In this document: one piece after another, positions 1 through 32,500 of the stretch
Layout of the letters: each line of letters begins with the position of its first letter
Numbering within the stretch: position 1 is the stretch's first letter
Source of the DNA: Leptospira weilii
GTDB lineage: Bacteria > Spirochaetota > Leptospiria > Leptospirales > Leptospiraceae
Reading direction: 5' to 3'
Assembly: GCF_006874765.1 (NCBI RefSeq)
Contig: NZ_CP040840.1
Location: forward strand, 2,457,501-2,490,000
DNA length: 32,500 bases
The notes under the pieces: generated by a model
What the model was told of the DNA's origin: nothing
What the model saw: only the letters and a program-made list of their open reading frames with translations
Database searches by the model: none
Translations under genes and position numbers: made by a program

Positions 1-1099
<1,099 letters not shown>

Positions 1100-1105
1100 C
1101 ACAAA

Positions 1106-1790
<685 letters not shown>

Positions 1791-1792
1791 AT

Positions 1793-2242
<450 letters not shown>

Positions 2243-2275
2243 ATTCCGATTTTGGACGGTTTTGGTTCTAGTTGC

Positions 2276-7381
<5,106 letters not shown>

Positions 7382-7401
7382 GAAAGGGCTAAGTTTGCCC
7401 G

Positions 7402-7872
<471 letters not shown>

Positions 7873-7881
7873 TTTTCTTTT

Positions 7882-8727
<846 letters not shown>

Positions 8728-8743
8728 TTTCTTTTTTTAGCGG

Positions 8744-9914
<1,171 letters not shown>

Positions 9915-9930
9915 ACTCGTTGCAGGGAAA

Positions 9931-9950
9931 ATGTAGGAACTCCCACAAAA
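9931..9950. repeat. Fragment of a dispersed short repeat (GTAGGAACTCCCACAAAA type)
   Basis: GTAGGAACTCCCACAAAA lies in the 71-bp space between the convergent glycosyltransferase and unknown gene. The same core, with one or two changes, appears at 23201-23218, in inverted form at 23266-23281 and 25317-25332, and within the palindrome of the TIR element at 14028-14057. Confidence 0.45.
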
Positions 9951-9985
9951 CTCAAGGTCACTGTAAAACAATTCTACGGTTGATT

Positions 9986-10414
<429 letters not shown>

Positions 10415-10501
10415 TGGAGTGATCCTAATTTGAAGTGAACGATTGTGTTGGAAAGATTTTTTCCTTTTACTTGAATCAGGTTTTTTAATAGGATGGGGAT
10501 C

Positions 10502-10999
<498 letters not shown>

Positions 11000-11041
11000 G
11001 CATTACATAACAAAGTAAATAAAATAGAAACTCCCGGAGAG

Positions 11042-11083
<42 letters not shown>

Positions 11084-11160
11084 TCTTGAATCCTTGTCAA
11101 CAGGATCTTTGTCGAAATTCCTAAGTTGTAATAACGAAAGATACCAGGAGTTAAATTAGT

Positions 11161-13234
<2,074 letters not shown>

Positions 13235-13236
13235 CG

Positions 13237-13266
13237 AAAGCCGACCTTAAAGGTCGGCTTTTTTTA
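13237..13266 (+). terminator. Rho-independent terminator after fadD
   Basis: Stem AAAGCCGACC / GGTCGGCTTT with a short loop TTAAA, followed by a run of Ts. GC-rich stem plus U-tract, 28 bp after the stop: textbook form. Confidence 0.92.
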
Positions 13267-13305
13267 TTTCTTCGGAGAATTTTACGTCGTACCGATAGAA
13301 TTTGT

Positions 13306-13989
<684 letters not shown>

Positions 13990-13991
13990 CG

Positions 13992-14137
13992 TAACGCGAG
14001 TTCGGCGGTTGAAAATGAGAAAGAATTTTCTAAAAGTAGGAGTTCCTACTTTTAGAATTTGTTCTAGTTCCCATATTTTAAGAATCAATTTACAAAGTTC
14101 AAATTCTTATAGAAAAATAAATTGCGCCGAACTTACG

Positions 14138-14140
<3 letters not shown>
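13992..14140 (+). mobile_element. MITE-like repeat element, copy 1 (149 bp)
   Basis: Ends TAACGCGAGTTCGGCG (13992-14007) and its inverted counterpart (14125-14140) match at 14 of 16 positions, and the outer TA at each end fits a TA target duplication. Inside is a perfect palindrome with 14-bp arms TTCTAAAAGTAGGA / TCCTACTTTTAGAA around GT (14028-14057). The copy lacks about 17 bp (between GAATTTG and TTCTAG, near 14062) that copies 2 and 3 retain. Its last TTA is the ptsI stop codon on the minus strand. No coding capacity. Family of the helper transposase is not determined; TA ends would suit the IS630/mariner group. Confidence 0.75.
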
Positions 14141-15880
<1,740 letters not shown>

Positions 15881-16021
15881 TCTAAAACGAATTCCAAGTT
15901 TCAACTCGACTACAGAATTCCCTAAAAGAAGAATCTGACAATTCTTTTCTAGATAAGAAATATAACAGGTAAAATTCCGGTTTTTATATCGACATCGACC
16001 GGAACGCAAATATCGGAAAAT

Positions 16022-16927
<906 letters not shown>

Positions 16928-17112
16928 AGTTTTGAGTATTCGATTTTTATTGACCCTCAACCAAAAAGACGGTCGTTATGGGCTCGAAGTTCGCTTTCAG
17001 ATTTATTAAGAGACAAAATCCAAATTCTTTCCTGATTTGAAACCTCATCTCCCCCTGTAATCAAGCAAACTTTATGCCAAAAGATCTATTAAAATCAGTT
17101 TTTTCTGACTCT

Positions 17113-17148
<36 letters not shown>

Positions 17149-17164
17149 GAACCAATTTCATTCC

Positions 17165-17196
<32 letters not shown>

Positions 17197-17221
17197 GGAC
17201 CACGGTTATGTTTCATTGCTT

Positions 17222-17890
17222 TTACCAGGGAAGCTCTTCTCCGTTTTGATGAAAAAACTTTCCTGAATTGTTTAAATTCAAAGATTCGATTCGTTCTATA
17301 AGGCCTCGTGCACTTTCGATGGTAGGAATTCCTTGACCTCCGGTCATTTGAGTTGCGACCATTCCCGGATGGAAAATTCCGACGGAGATTCCCTTGGGAC
17401 TTAAATCCCGAGCCAAACTCACAGCAATCGCGTTTAAAGCGGCTTTGGAAGCTCTGTAACCGTAGTACGCTCCAGAATTGTTGTCACCGACCGATCCCAT
17501 TCTACTCGTTAAAAAGACGAGCTTTGCATTCGTATTCAAAGACGACAAAAACGCCTTCACCATTTTGAGAGGGCCCAAAGCGTTGACTAAGAATTGAGTG
17601 AAAACATTTTCTTCTTCCAGGCTTTGCAAATTGTCAGGGATCAGAATTCCAGCATTGTTAATGAGAATATCGATTTTCGTACCGAGCAGTTTGGTTGATA
17701 CGTCTCGGATCGAATTCGAATCCAATACATCCACACCTTCTAAGATACGAGTCGGTTTTATGAGAACCAAATCTGAAGAAGACTTTCTGCATAAGGCAAA
17801 AACTTGATCTCCCTTAGTGAGAAATTGTTTGGTAAGTTCCAAACCGATTCCTCGGTTAGATCCCGTAATCAAAATGTTTCTTTGAACCAT
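17222..17890 (-). CDS. Short-chain dehydrogenase/reductase (SDR) family protein
   Basis: NAD(P)-dependent oxidoreductase of unknown substrate. About 222 residues from ATG 17890, which is preceded by GGAAG only two bases away; GTG 17929 would add 13 residues. Rossmann motif TGSNRGIG, NNAG (INNAGILIP), catalytic Ser region LTSRMGSV and YGYRASK (Tyr-x-x-x-Lys). Followed by the PG region FHPGMVATQMTGG typical of classical SDRs. It is divergent from the AIM24 triplet, with an ~85-bp shared promoter region. Confidence 0.87.
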   Translation of the reverse strand: MVQRNILITGSNRGIGLELTKQFLTKGDQVFALCRKSSSDLVLIKPTRILEGVDVLDSNSIRDVSTKLLGTKIDILINNAGILIPDNLQSLEEENVFTQFLVNALGPLKMVKAFLSSLNTNAKLVFLTSRMGSVGDNNSGAYYGYRASKAALNAIAVSLARDLSPKGISVGIFHPGMVATQMTGGQGIPTIESARGLIERIESLNLNNSGKFFHQNGEELPW

Positions 17891-17966
17891 ATCTTCCAAA
17901 CTAAAAATACAGATCTGTTCTGAAAGCACTTTTCCGATTGACGTTCTTAATCAACTTTTTACATTA

Positions 17967-18640
<674 letters not shown>

Positions 18641-18655
18641 TAAAAAAGGAATATT

Positions 18656-19330
<675 letters not shown>

Positions 19331-19343
19331 GGAAAAATGAACC

Positions 19344-20027
<684 letters not shown>

Positions 20028-20092
20028 TCTTAACACGAGTTCGACCTTAGGATTTGCGTATAAACAACTGCTAACGTGATTTTCTTATAAGA

Positions 20093-20433
<341 letters not shown>

Positions 20434-20542
20434 ACGGAATTTCAAAATTTTTCCCTTTGGATTAACGAGATTTCTCTTTTCCACAAATTCAATCGTTTCG
20501 TTTTAGGAAATTGTCTTATTAGAGAAATTTCCTCGAGTGATT

Positions 20543-20573
20543 TTGGTTAAATTCGATAAATCATGTTTATAGA
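20543..20573 (+). promoter_or_regulatory. Candidate promoter of the Tyr-rich lipoprotein gene
   Basis: TTGGTT (20543-20548), 17-base spacer, TTTATA (20566-20571), 33 bp upstream of ATG 20604. Resembles a sigma-70 promoter but the -10 is weak. Confidence 0.3.
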
Positions 20574-20603
20574 TAAGGTGTCTAATCTTTGAGGAGCGGT
20601 TTT

Positions 20604-20903
20604 ATGAAAACGAACGCAAAATTCTTTTTCTATTTGGGAGCAGGGTGTCTTTTATCTCTGAGCTGTTGTTATTCCGGACCATATAGATACTACGACGACT
20701 GTCGCACTATAAACACAGCATATTCTCAACATTGTGATCGATATAACAAGAATTACGGTTATCAAAATCAATCACGGTATTATCCATATCATTATCGAAA
20801 CAATCCTTCCTACTACAAAAACGGAGGATATAAACACAATCCTTTCCATATTTCTCCGGGTAGATTTCACAATTTTGGAAGACCTTCTAAATGGAGATTT
20901 TAA
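20604..20903 (+). CDS. Small tyrosine-rich lipoprotein
   Basis: 99 residues from ATG 20604, supported by GAGGAG at 20591-20596 (7-base spacing); the longer TTG 20589 start is less likely. Signal peptide with a lipobox (LLSLSC; Cys21 or Cys22 lipidated). The mature part is very rich in Tyr, Asn, His, Arg and Gly with repeated short tracts such as YYPYHYRNN and PSYYKNGGY, suggesting a low-complexity extended protein. Function unknown; the family is not recognised. Confidence 0.75.
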   Translation: MKTNAKFFFYLGAGCLLSLSCCYSGPYRYYDDCRTINTAYSQHCDRYNKNYGYQNQSRYYPYHYRNNPSYYKNGGYKHNPFHISPGRFHNFGRPSKWRF

Positions 20904-21648
20904 AGAAACGTTCTTGCATGATCGAAAAAAAACATTCAAATTTATGAATATTAGATAAGAGTTCGCCGCATTTTGTCTAAACAAAATTTCTTTTTTCATA
21001 GTTCGCTTCATTCTTTCCAAAAACTGTATTCGATATGGATGTTCAATTCCCATTTTACTACTCGAACGCACGAATAGAATACTATGAAAAACTTATTTCG
21101 AAAATTAGAATCTTCCTTTAAAAAGTCGGGATTTTCCGATTTGACTTAATTTTTGAGAACCGCTGTACTTTTGCAAAATCGCCCGCTTATTTTCGAGTAT
21201 CATTTTCACGCGTCCGAGTAGTAAAATCAATTCAATACATCAAGAAGATCGCTTCGAAACGGTTACTCTTCTGATTCCGAAAAAAACTAGTTTTAGAGAG
21301 AGTATAGGAATTCTCACATTTCCGATACTCCGAACTCGTTTTAGACACGGACAGGAAACGGTTTAGTTTAACATGAGCAGGGTCGTAAGAAAATGAGAAA
21401 AAACTTTCTAAAAGTAAGAGTCCCTATTTTTAGAATTTGTTTGTAAAATCGCGGTTTGTTCTAGTTCCCGCATTTTGAGAATAGATTTACAAAGTTCAAA
21501 TTCCAACTTCGTACAGTAAAATGAATCACGCCAAACTCTCGTTAGTTACTAAACTTTGAGATTATCCCTTTTAATCGACCGATATCAAAAAAATGTTAAA
21601 GAAGGAACGGCAAAATGTATAGAGATAAAAATGAAAACAAATACCGTT
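20904..21648. other. 745-bp intergenic region with repeat remnants
   Basis: Contains the MITE-like copy 2 (21369-21544), a decayed end of the same family near 20953-20966 (TAAGAGTTCGCCG, opposite orientation), another near 21329-21342 (CCGAACTCGTTTTA), and a stretch at about 21177-21238 that resembles 30159-30214. No coding frame with family features is visible. Confidence 0.5.
21369..21544 (+). mobile_element. MITE-like repeat element, copy 2 (176 bp)
   Basis: Right end CGCCAAACTCTCGTTA (21529-21544) and left end TAACATGAGCAGGGTCG (21369-21385) are imperfect inverted repeats with outer TA. The body matches copies 1 and 3 in order: ATGAGAAA, TTTCTAAAAGTA, TTTTAGAATTTG, the 17-bp segment absent from copy 1 (GTAAAATCGCGGTTTG), then ATTTACAAAGTTCAAATTC. 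Same orientation as the other two. Left end is the more decayed. Confidence 0.65.
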
Positions 21649-22968
21649 TTAGCTTCTTTGTTGGTAACCAATCACGTCCATAAAAGCGGAAACGGAAAAA
21701 ACGGCTTTACCCGGACCCGGTTTACCGTAACCGGGAGGAATCGGTAGATTATATTTTTCGAATGTAGCTTTCCATACGGTCAAGAGCTCACAGAAATATT
21801 CCAGAGGAGGACCCGCTTGTGTCCCGAGGGTTGTATAAGGTTCAGGGCACCAGGCAGTAAATCGCGGCATGATTCCTTTGGACATAAAAAAATCCAGACC
21901 TTCTGCCGTGGAAGTGATCGCTTCCTTAACGGAAGCAAATCCGTAAGGTTTGGAAAGTTCCACTCCGCCCACAAAATTTGGAATTACATAAGAAGGTCCG
22001 AAAATTTCCGCGGAATCTACAACTCTTCGAATCCAGTTGTCTCTTCCGATGTAGGCTTCTTTACCCGGACAGATTTTTTGAAACAAATTCTTATCCCAAA
22101 CTTCATAATTCGGATGATAAACCTGAATACCCGCATTCTTAAATTTCCGACAATCTTCGATTTCCCAAGCCTGAGAGACGATCTTACCCATCCATCTTCC
22201 CGGAAATTTAGATTCGATCGCCCACGCGTAATCCAAATAAAAATCGATTTCATTTTTTTTCTTTAAGGATGTGATTACACTTCCGCCGGTAATCGTATAA
22301 ACCTTTGCGGTTCGATCTTCCGCATCGATCCAGGATAAAACTTCCAAGATGTCTTCAATGTCTTTTATGCCAGTGTAGGGACGTCCCGCATTTTTCTGTT
22401 GACGATAGTTATGATTGATATCACAATATGCGCATTCCTCTTCTTTTCCAAAATACTGACAGTTTCTAAAAACGGTAAGATAGATCAAATACCCCCATTC
22501 GATTACGGGTGCGATCTCACCGGGAAGTTTTCCGTTTTTTGTTTTGTGACGATACCAGTCGGGAAGAGGTGGAAACTCAACATCTCCTAAAAATGTTTCG
22601 CCAAGATAGAGGGAAGGATTTCCATCCAGAGACTTTTTAACTTTATAGGGAGAATTCGGGTTGTTCCGTGTGGAAACAACGGTAGGCAGAAGACTAAAAT
22701 GACCACCAGAAACTTTGATTTCCTCAGGAGCTTTGACGTCTGCGCCTTCTCCTAATTCTGAAAGTGGAATATGATCAAAGGAGAATATGAAATAATCTTT
22801 GGTTTTGTATTTTCCTGTTACGTCAAAAGCTTCTTTAAGAAAATGGATTCCTTGTCTGAGGATATCTTGTTTGACGATAGCTTCCATGGGAATGGACTTA
22901 TATTTCCTTTCCATTTCTTCCAGAAGCTGAATGGTAGAATTTTGGCGGATTGAATCTGTGGCTTCCAT
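21649..22968 (-). CDS. Radical SAM protein of unknown function, with CX8CX2C cluster motif
   Basis: 439 residues from ATG 22966-22968. The cysteines Cys170, Cys179 and Cys182 (NCQYFGKEEECAYC) would bind the 4Fe-4S cluster that cleaves S-adenosylmethionine; spacing CX8CX2C is unlike the canonical CX3CX2C, though variants such as Elp3 are known. Downstream SAM-barrel features: TITGGSVITSL (GGxP-like position), VYHPNYEVWDKNLF, and IPNFVGGVE. A ~165-residue N-terminal region precedes the cluster. No substrate or partner gene is suggested by neighbours, which are non-coding regions. Specific family not recognised. Confidence 0.75.
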   Translation of the reverse strand: MEATDSIRQNSTIQLLEEMERKYKSIPMEAIVKQDILRQGIHFLKEAFDVTGKYKTKDYFIFSFDHIPLSELGEGADVKAPEEIKVSGGHFSLLPTVVSTRNNPNSPYKVKKSLDGNPSLYLGETFLGDVEFPPLPDWYRHKTKNGKLPGEIAPVIEWGYLIYLTVFRNCQYFGKEEECAYCDINHNYRQQKNAGRPYTGIKDIEDILEVLSWIDAEDRTAKVYTITGGSVITSLKKKNEIDFYLDYAWAIESKFPGRWMGKIVSQAWEIEDCRKFKNAGIQVYHPNYEVWDKNLFQKICPGKEAYIGRDNWIRRVVDSAEIFGPSYVIPNFVGGVELSKPYGFASVKEAITSTAEGLDFFMSKGIMPRFTAWCPEPYTTLGTQAGPPLEYFCELLTVWKATFEKYNLPIPPGYGKPGPGKAVFSVSAFMDVIGYQQRS

Positions 22969-23198
22969 CTCGATAAAGACAATGTCTCCAAAGGAACTGA
23001 AATGACACGCAGTTTTTTTCGGAAAACGAATCCGATTTTAAGAAGAAATTAAAAAAAGAAATCATTTCTTTAAAAATATGAAAAACCAAGCCTTTACAGT
23101 TTTGGGACAAATTCAAATGATCGGTTCGAAAAAATACTGAGAGTCTGTCACAAAACCTGAAAAGAAATCAGTTATAATCGTTCGTAAATTCGTGACAA

Positions 23199-23281
23199 AC
23201 GTAGGAACTCTTACAAAAAACCGTCCGGTAGACTTTCGAACAAACTTGACTGTTAGAATACTCTCGTAAGAGTTCCTACGT
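23199..23281. repeat. Perfect 16-bp inverted repeat with 51-bp spacer
   Basis: ACGTAGGAACTCTTAC (23199-23214) and its exact reverse complement (23266-23281). The core GTAGGAACTC is shared with other dispersed repeats of the window, suggesting a remnant of a repeat pair or a folding RNA element. Confidence 0.6.
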
Positions 23282-23527
23282 TTTGAGATTTTGAAACAGA
23301 TTCTTGTCCTATCCTGATTGTTTATTCAATTCGGAATTGTTTTTTGAGCACAAATTTCCTCTTGAATGAGAATCACATGAATTTCACTTCAGATTTTCCA
23401 CAATTCGTTCCTTAAATTTGACTCAACGAAATGATTCCGACTATATTCACATTTTCGTAAGGTTCTCTATCATCTCCGAAACCAATACAAATCTACCGTT
23501 CGTAGAGAAAAAACCGCTAAATTAGTA

Positions 23528-23553
23528 GATCTGTATGTATATGGATACAGATC
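23528..23553. repeat. 9-bp stem hairpin upstream of the LipL45-like gene
   Basis: GATCTGTAT, 8-base loop, ATACAGATC, about 150 bp before the start. Could be an operator or transcript structure; no T-run follows. Confidence 0.4.
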
Positions 23554-23600
23554 GAGTGGTTTATTTTGTCGATTAAATGTTTTAGTTTAGCAAAAAAAAA

Positions 23601-23629
23601 TTGAAAGATTTGAAAAAAAAGATTCTATT
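23601..23629 (+). promoter_or_regulatory. Candidate promoter of the LipL45-like gene
   Basis: TTGAAA (23601-23606), 17-base spacer, TCTATT (23624-23629): five of six and four of six consensus matches. It would give a 5' leader of about 70 bases ending with AAGGA at 23693-23697. Confidence 0.4.
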
Positions 23630-23674
23630 GTCTGTTGAGAAATAATAGATAGAGGCTGTCTACCACCGCAGTCT

Positions 23675-24871
<1,197 letters not shown>

Positions 24872-24875
24872 TAAC

Positions 24876-24936
<61 letters not shown>

Positions 24937-25438
24937 ATTTTATTACATAGTAATAGGCAAGATTGATCCGAAAAAGTAAACGGTCATAATCGTATCAAAA
25001 GTTGATTTCAAAGCTTGTCCCGAAGCCCGTCGAGCGACAATAGAAGCAAGACGCCTTGTTGAGTCTCACAAAAATGTAGAAACTTTTTAGATATAAGCAA
25101 TATTATTTTAGGGTCAGTTGGTTAGGACTTTATACCTTGCCTCGTAGGGGTTGACCCACATTGCGACCCATACGGGAGCAACGTGCTGAGTTTCATTCTA
25201 TTGACTCATGTTTTTCCTATTTTTAACGTGAATTCGATGTAAGAACATGAGAAAGAATTTTCTAAAAGTAGAAATTCCTACAATTTCAGAATTTGTTCGT
25301 AAAATCGTGGTTTGTGGGAGTTCCTACATTTTAAGAATAGATTTACAAAGTTCAGATTCCACTCTTTTCAGAAATGAATTATGGATTTGTTATGCCGAAC
25401 TCACCTTATGTAAGGCGAGTAGAATCGTAAAAATCTTT
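24937..25438. other. Intergenic region with repeat element and degenerate hairpin
   Basis: Contains the MITE-like copy 3 (25224-25408) and an imperfect inverted repeat at 25141-25178 (CTCGTAGGGG ... ACCCATACGGGAG). The stretch 25010-25080 holds nothing I can identify; it may be decayed mobile-element sequence. Confidence 0.4.
25224..25408 (+). mobile_element. MITE-like repeat element, copy 3 (185 bp)
   Basis: Ends TAACGTGAATTCGATG (25224-25239) and TGCCGAACTCACCTTA (25393-25408) are inverted with 11 of 16 matches and terminal TA. Internal order matches copies 1 and 2: ATGAGAAAGAATTTTC, TAAAAGTAG, CAGAATTTGTTCG, the GTAAAATCGTGGTTTG block, GAGTTCCTACATTTTAAG and ATAGATTTACAAAGTTC. The most complete copy at both ends. 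Confidence 0.7.
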
Positions 25439-26628
<1,190 letters not shown>

Positions 26629-26700
26629 ATGTTTCGAATCAGTACAAAGTTTCTGCTTCTATCCTCGTATGAGAGAGAGTTTGGGTCAACGAAAGTTTTG

Positions 26701-26739
<39 letters not shown>

Positions 26740-26740
26740 T

Positions 26741-28890
<2,150 letters not shown>

Positions 28891-28903
28891 CGGGTCTTTA
28901 TCC

Positions 28904-29938
<1,035 letters not shown>

Positions 29939-30366
29939 GAAAACTTAGAAAAAGAGCATCGAAAAAGATTTTCGTTGTTGTTGGAATTCGTTCAAAGCCT
30001 GAAGGGAAATCATGATTGCCGAGTCGTTCTTAACAAAACGCAGTTCCTACAAAAACAGGCACCGAAAATTAATAATCGATTTTATCAAATGTGGAAATCA
30101 TTCAAAAAACGGTGAGTTTGAAAGAGCGTCCTGCTGAGTTGAGTTCCCACTACACTTCAATCGCTTTCGCATAATATTATTTTCATACATCCGAGTAGCA
30201 AATGTAATCCAATGCCGCGAACCTGTTTTTAAAGTTAGAATGTGGATCTCCTTCAAAAAATCTCAAACCCAAATTAAAAACAGTTTCGCTCCTATAATAA
30301 ATTGAAAACTAAAGACGAAATGACTCGCACAATTTAGAAAATTCTAAAATCGTGTGTCTTGTTTAA
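29939..30366. other. 428-bp intergenic region with repeat remnants
   Basis: Holds a decayed TIR-like end (TGCCGAGTCGTTCTTAAC, 30018-30035), a segment at 30159-30214 similar to 21177-21238, and at its end a hairpin near the transaldolase stop (30328-30354). No coding frame with support. Confidence 0.4.
30328..30354 (-). terminator. Possible transaldolase terminator hairpin
   Basis: On the minus strand CACGATTTTAGAA pairs with TTCTAAATTGTG around TT; one bulge. It starts 12 bp after the transaldolase stop. T-tract is weak, so this is tentative. Confidence 0.35.
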
Positions 30367-31011
<645 letters not shown>

Positions 31012-31089
31012 CTACGTGCTCCATAAAAAAGGATGCTTAGAGCATGTAGGGAGAGCTAGGTGCAGGTCAATAGAATTTTGAGGGAATTT

Positions 31090-31813
<724 letters not shown>

Positions 31814-31843
31814 GCTCTTCCTATCGGCAGTTTTAGAAGAAAC

Positions 31844-32470
<627 letters not shown>

Positions 32471-32500
32471 ATCAGTGCCTGAAATGCCTCATCCCCGTAA

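Noticed and set aside
15881..16009. 43-residue N-terminal extension of ptsI from TTG 16009
   Set aside because: Sequence has no resemblance to enzyme I, and homology starts exactly at ATG 15880.
25010..25186. Possible IS fragment
   Set aside because: No transposase frame or matching ends; only an imperfect hairpin at 25141-25178. Kept as unassigned intergenic sequence.

Overview
The window looks like a chromosomal segment of a spirochaete of the genus Leptospira, most likely a pathogenic-clade species. This rests on low-to-moderate GC, frequent TTG/GTG starts, a FecR-domain lipoprotein of the LipL45 type, a DUF1574-type SGNH protein next to an MBOAT acyltransferase, and intergenic spaces filled with decaying short repeats. 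The species cannot be fixed from sequence reading alone.

Layout. 1-10 kb (+ strand): the 3' part of recN, then exbB-exbD-bamA-uvrD/pcrA (bamA and uvrD overlap by 4 bp), a small secreted protein, a CysQ/inositol-phosphatase-type enzyme and a GT4 glycosyltransferase. 10-14 kb: a small unknown gene (-), a TlpA-like thioredoxin lipoprotein (+), a long-chain acyl-CoA synthetase with a membrane-spanning insert followed by a strong terminator, and an unknown gene (+). 14-18 kb (- strand): ptsI and lpxC, then a short-chain dehydrogenase. 18-20 kb (+): three consecutive AIM24-family paralogues. 20-25 kb: a wrecked AlkC-type DNA alkylation repair gene, a tyrosine-rich lipoprotein, a radical SAM protein with an unusual cysteine spacing, and the LipL45-like lipoprotein, separated by long non-coding stretches. 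25-30 kb: lipA with an overlapping small gene (-), then rsuA/rluB-like pseudouridine synthase - MBOAT - DUF1574/SGNH (+). 30-32.5 kb (-): transaldolase, a secreted unknown protein and a membrane protein.

Themes. Much of the window concerns the cell envelope: BamA inserts outer-membrane proteins, LpxC commits to lipid A, the glycosyltransferase and the MBOAT/SGNH pair probably build or decorate surface glycans, and several lipoproteins are exported. RecN, UvrD/PcrA and the AlkC remnant are repair genes.

The most interesting non-genic content is a family of 149-185 bp repeats with 16-bp terminal inverted repeats bounded by TA, as in MITEs. Three recognisable copies (13992-14140, 21369-21544, 25224-25408) lie in the same orientation, with further decayed ends elsewhere. 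One copy fills the space between two convergent genes and supplies the ptsI stop codon. Other points for a second look are the AIM24 triplet, the alkC pseudogene, a possible ATT-initiated leader ORF before exbB, and a lone cysteine pair in an insertion of BamA. I see no complete insertion sequence, CRISPR array, tRNA or rRNA.
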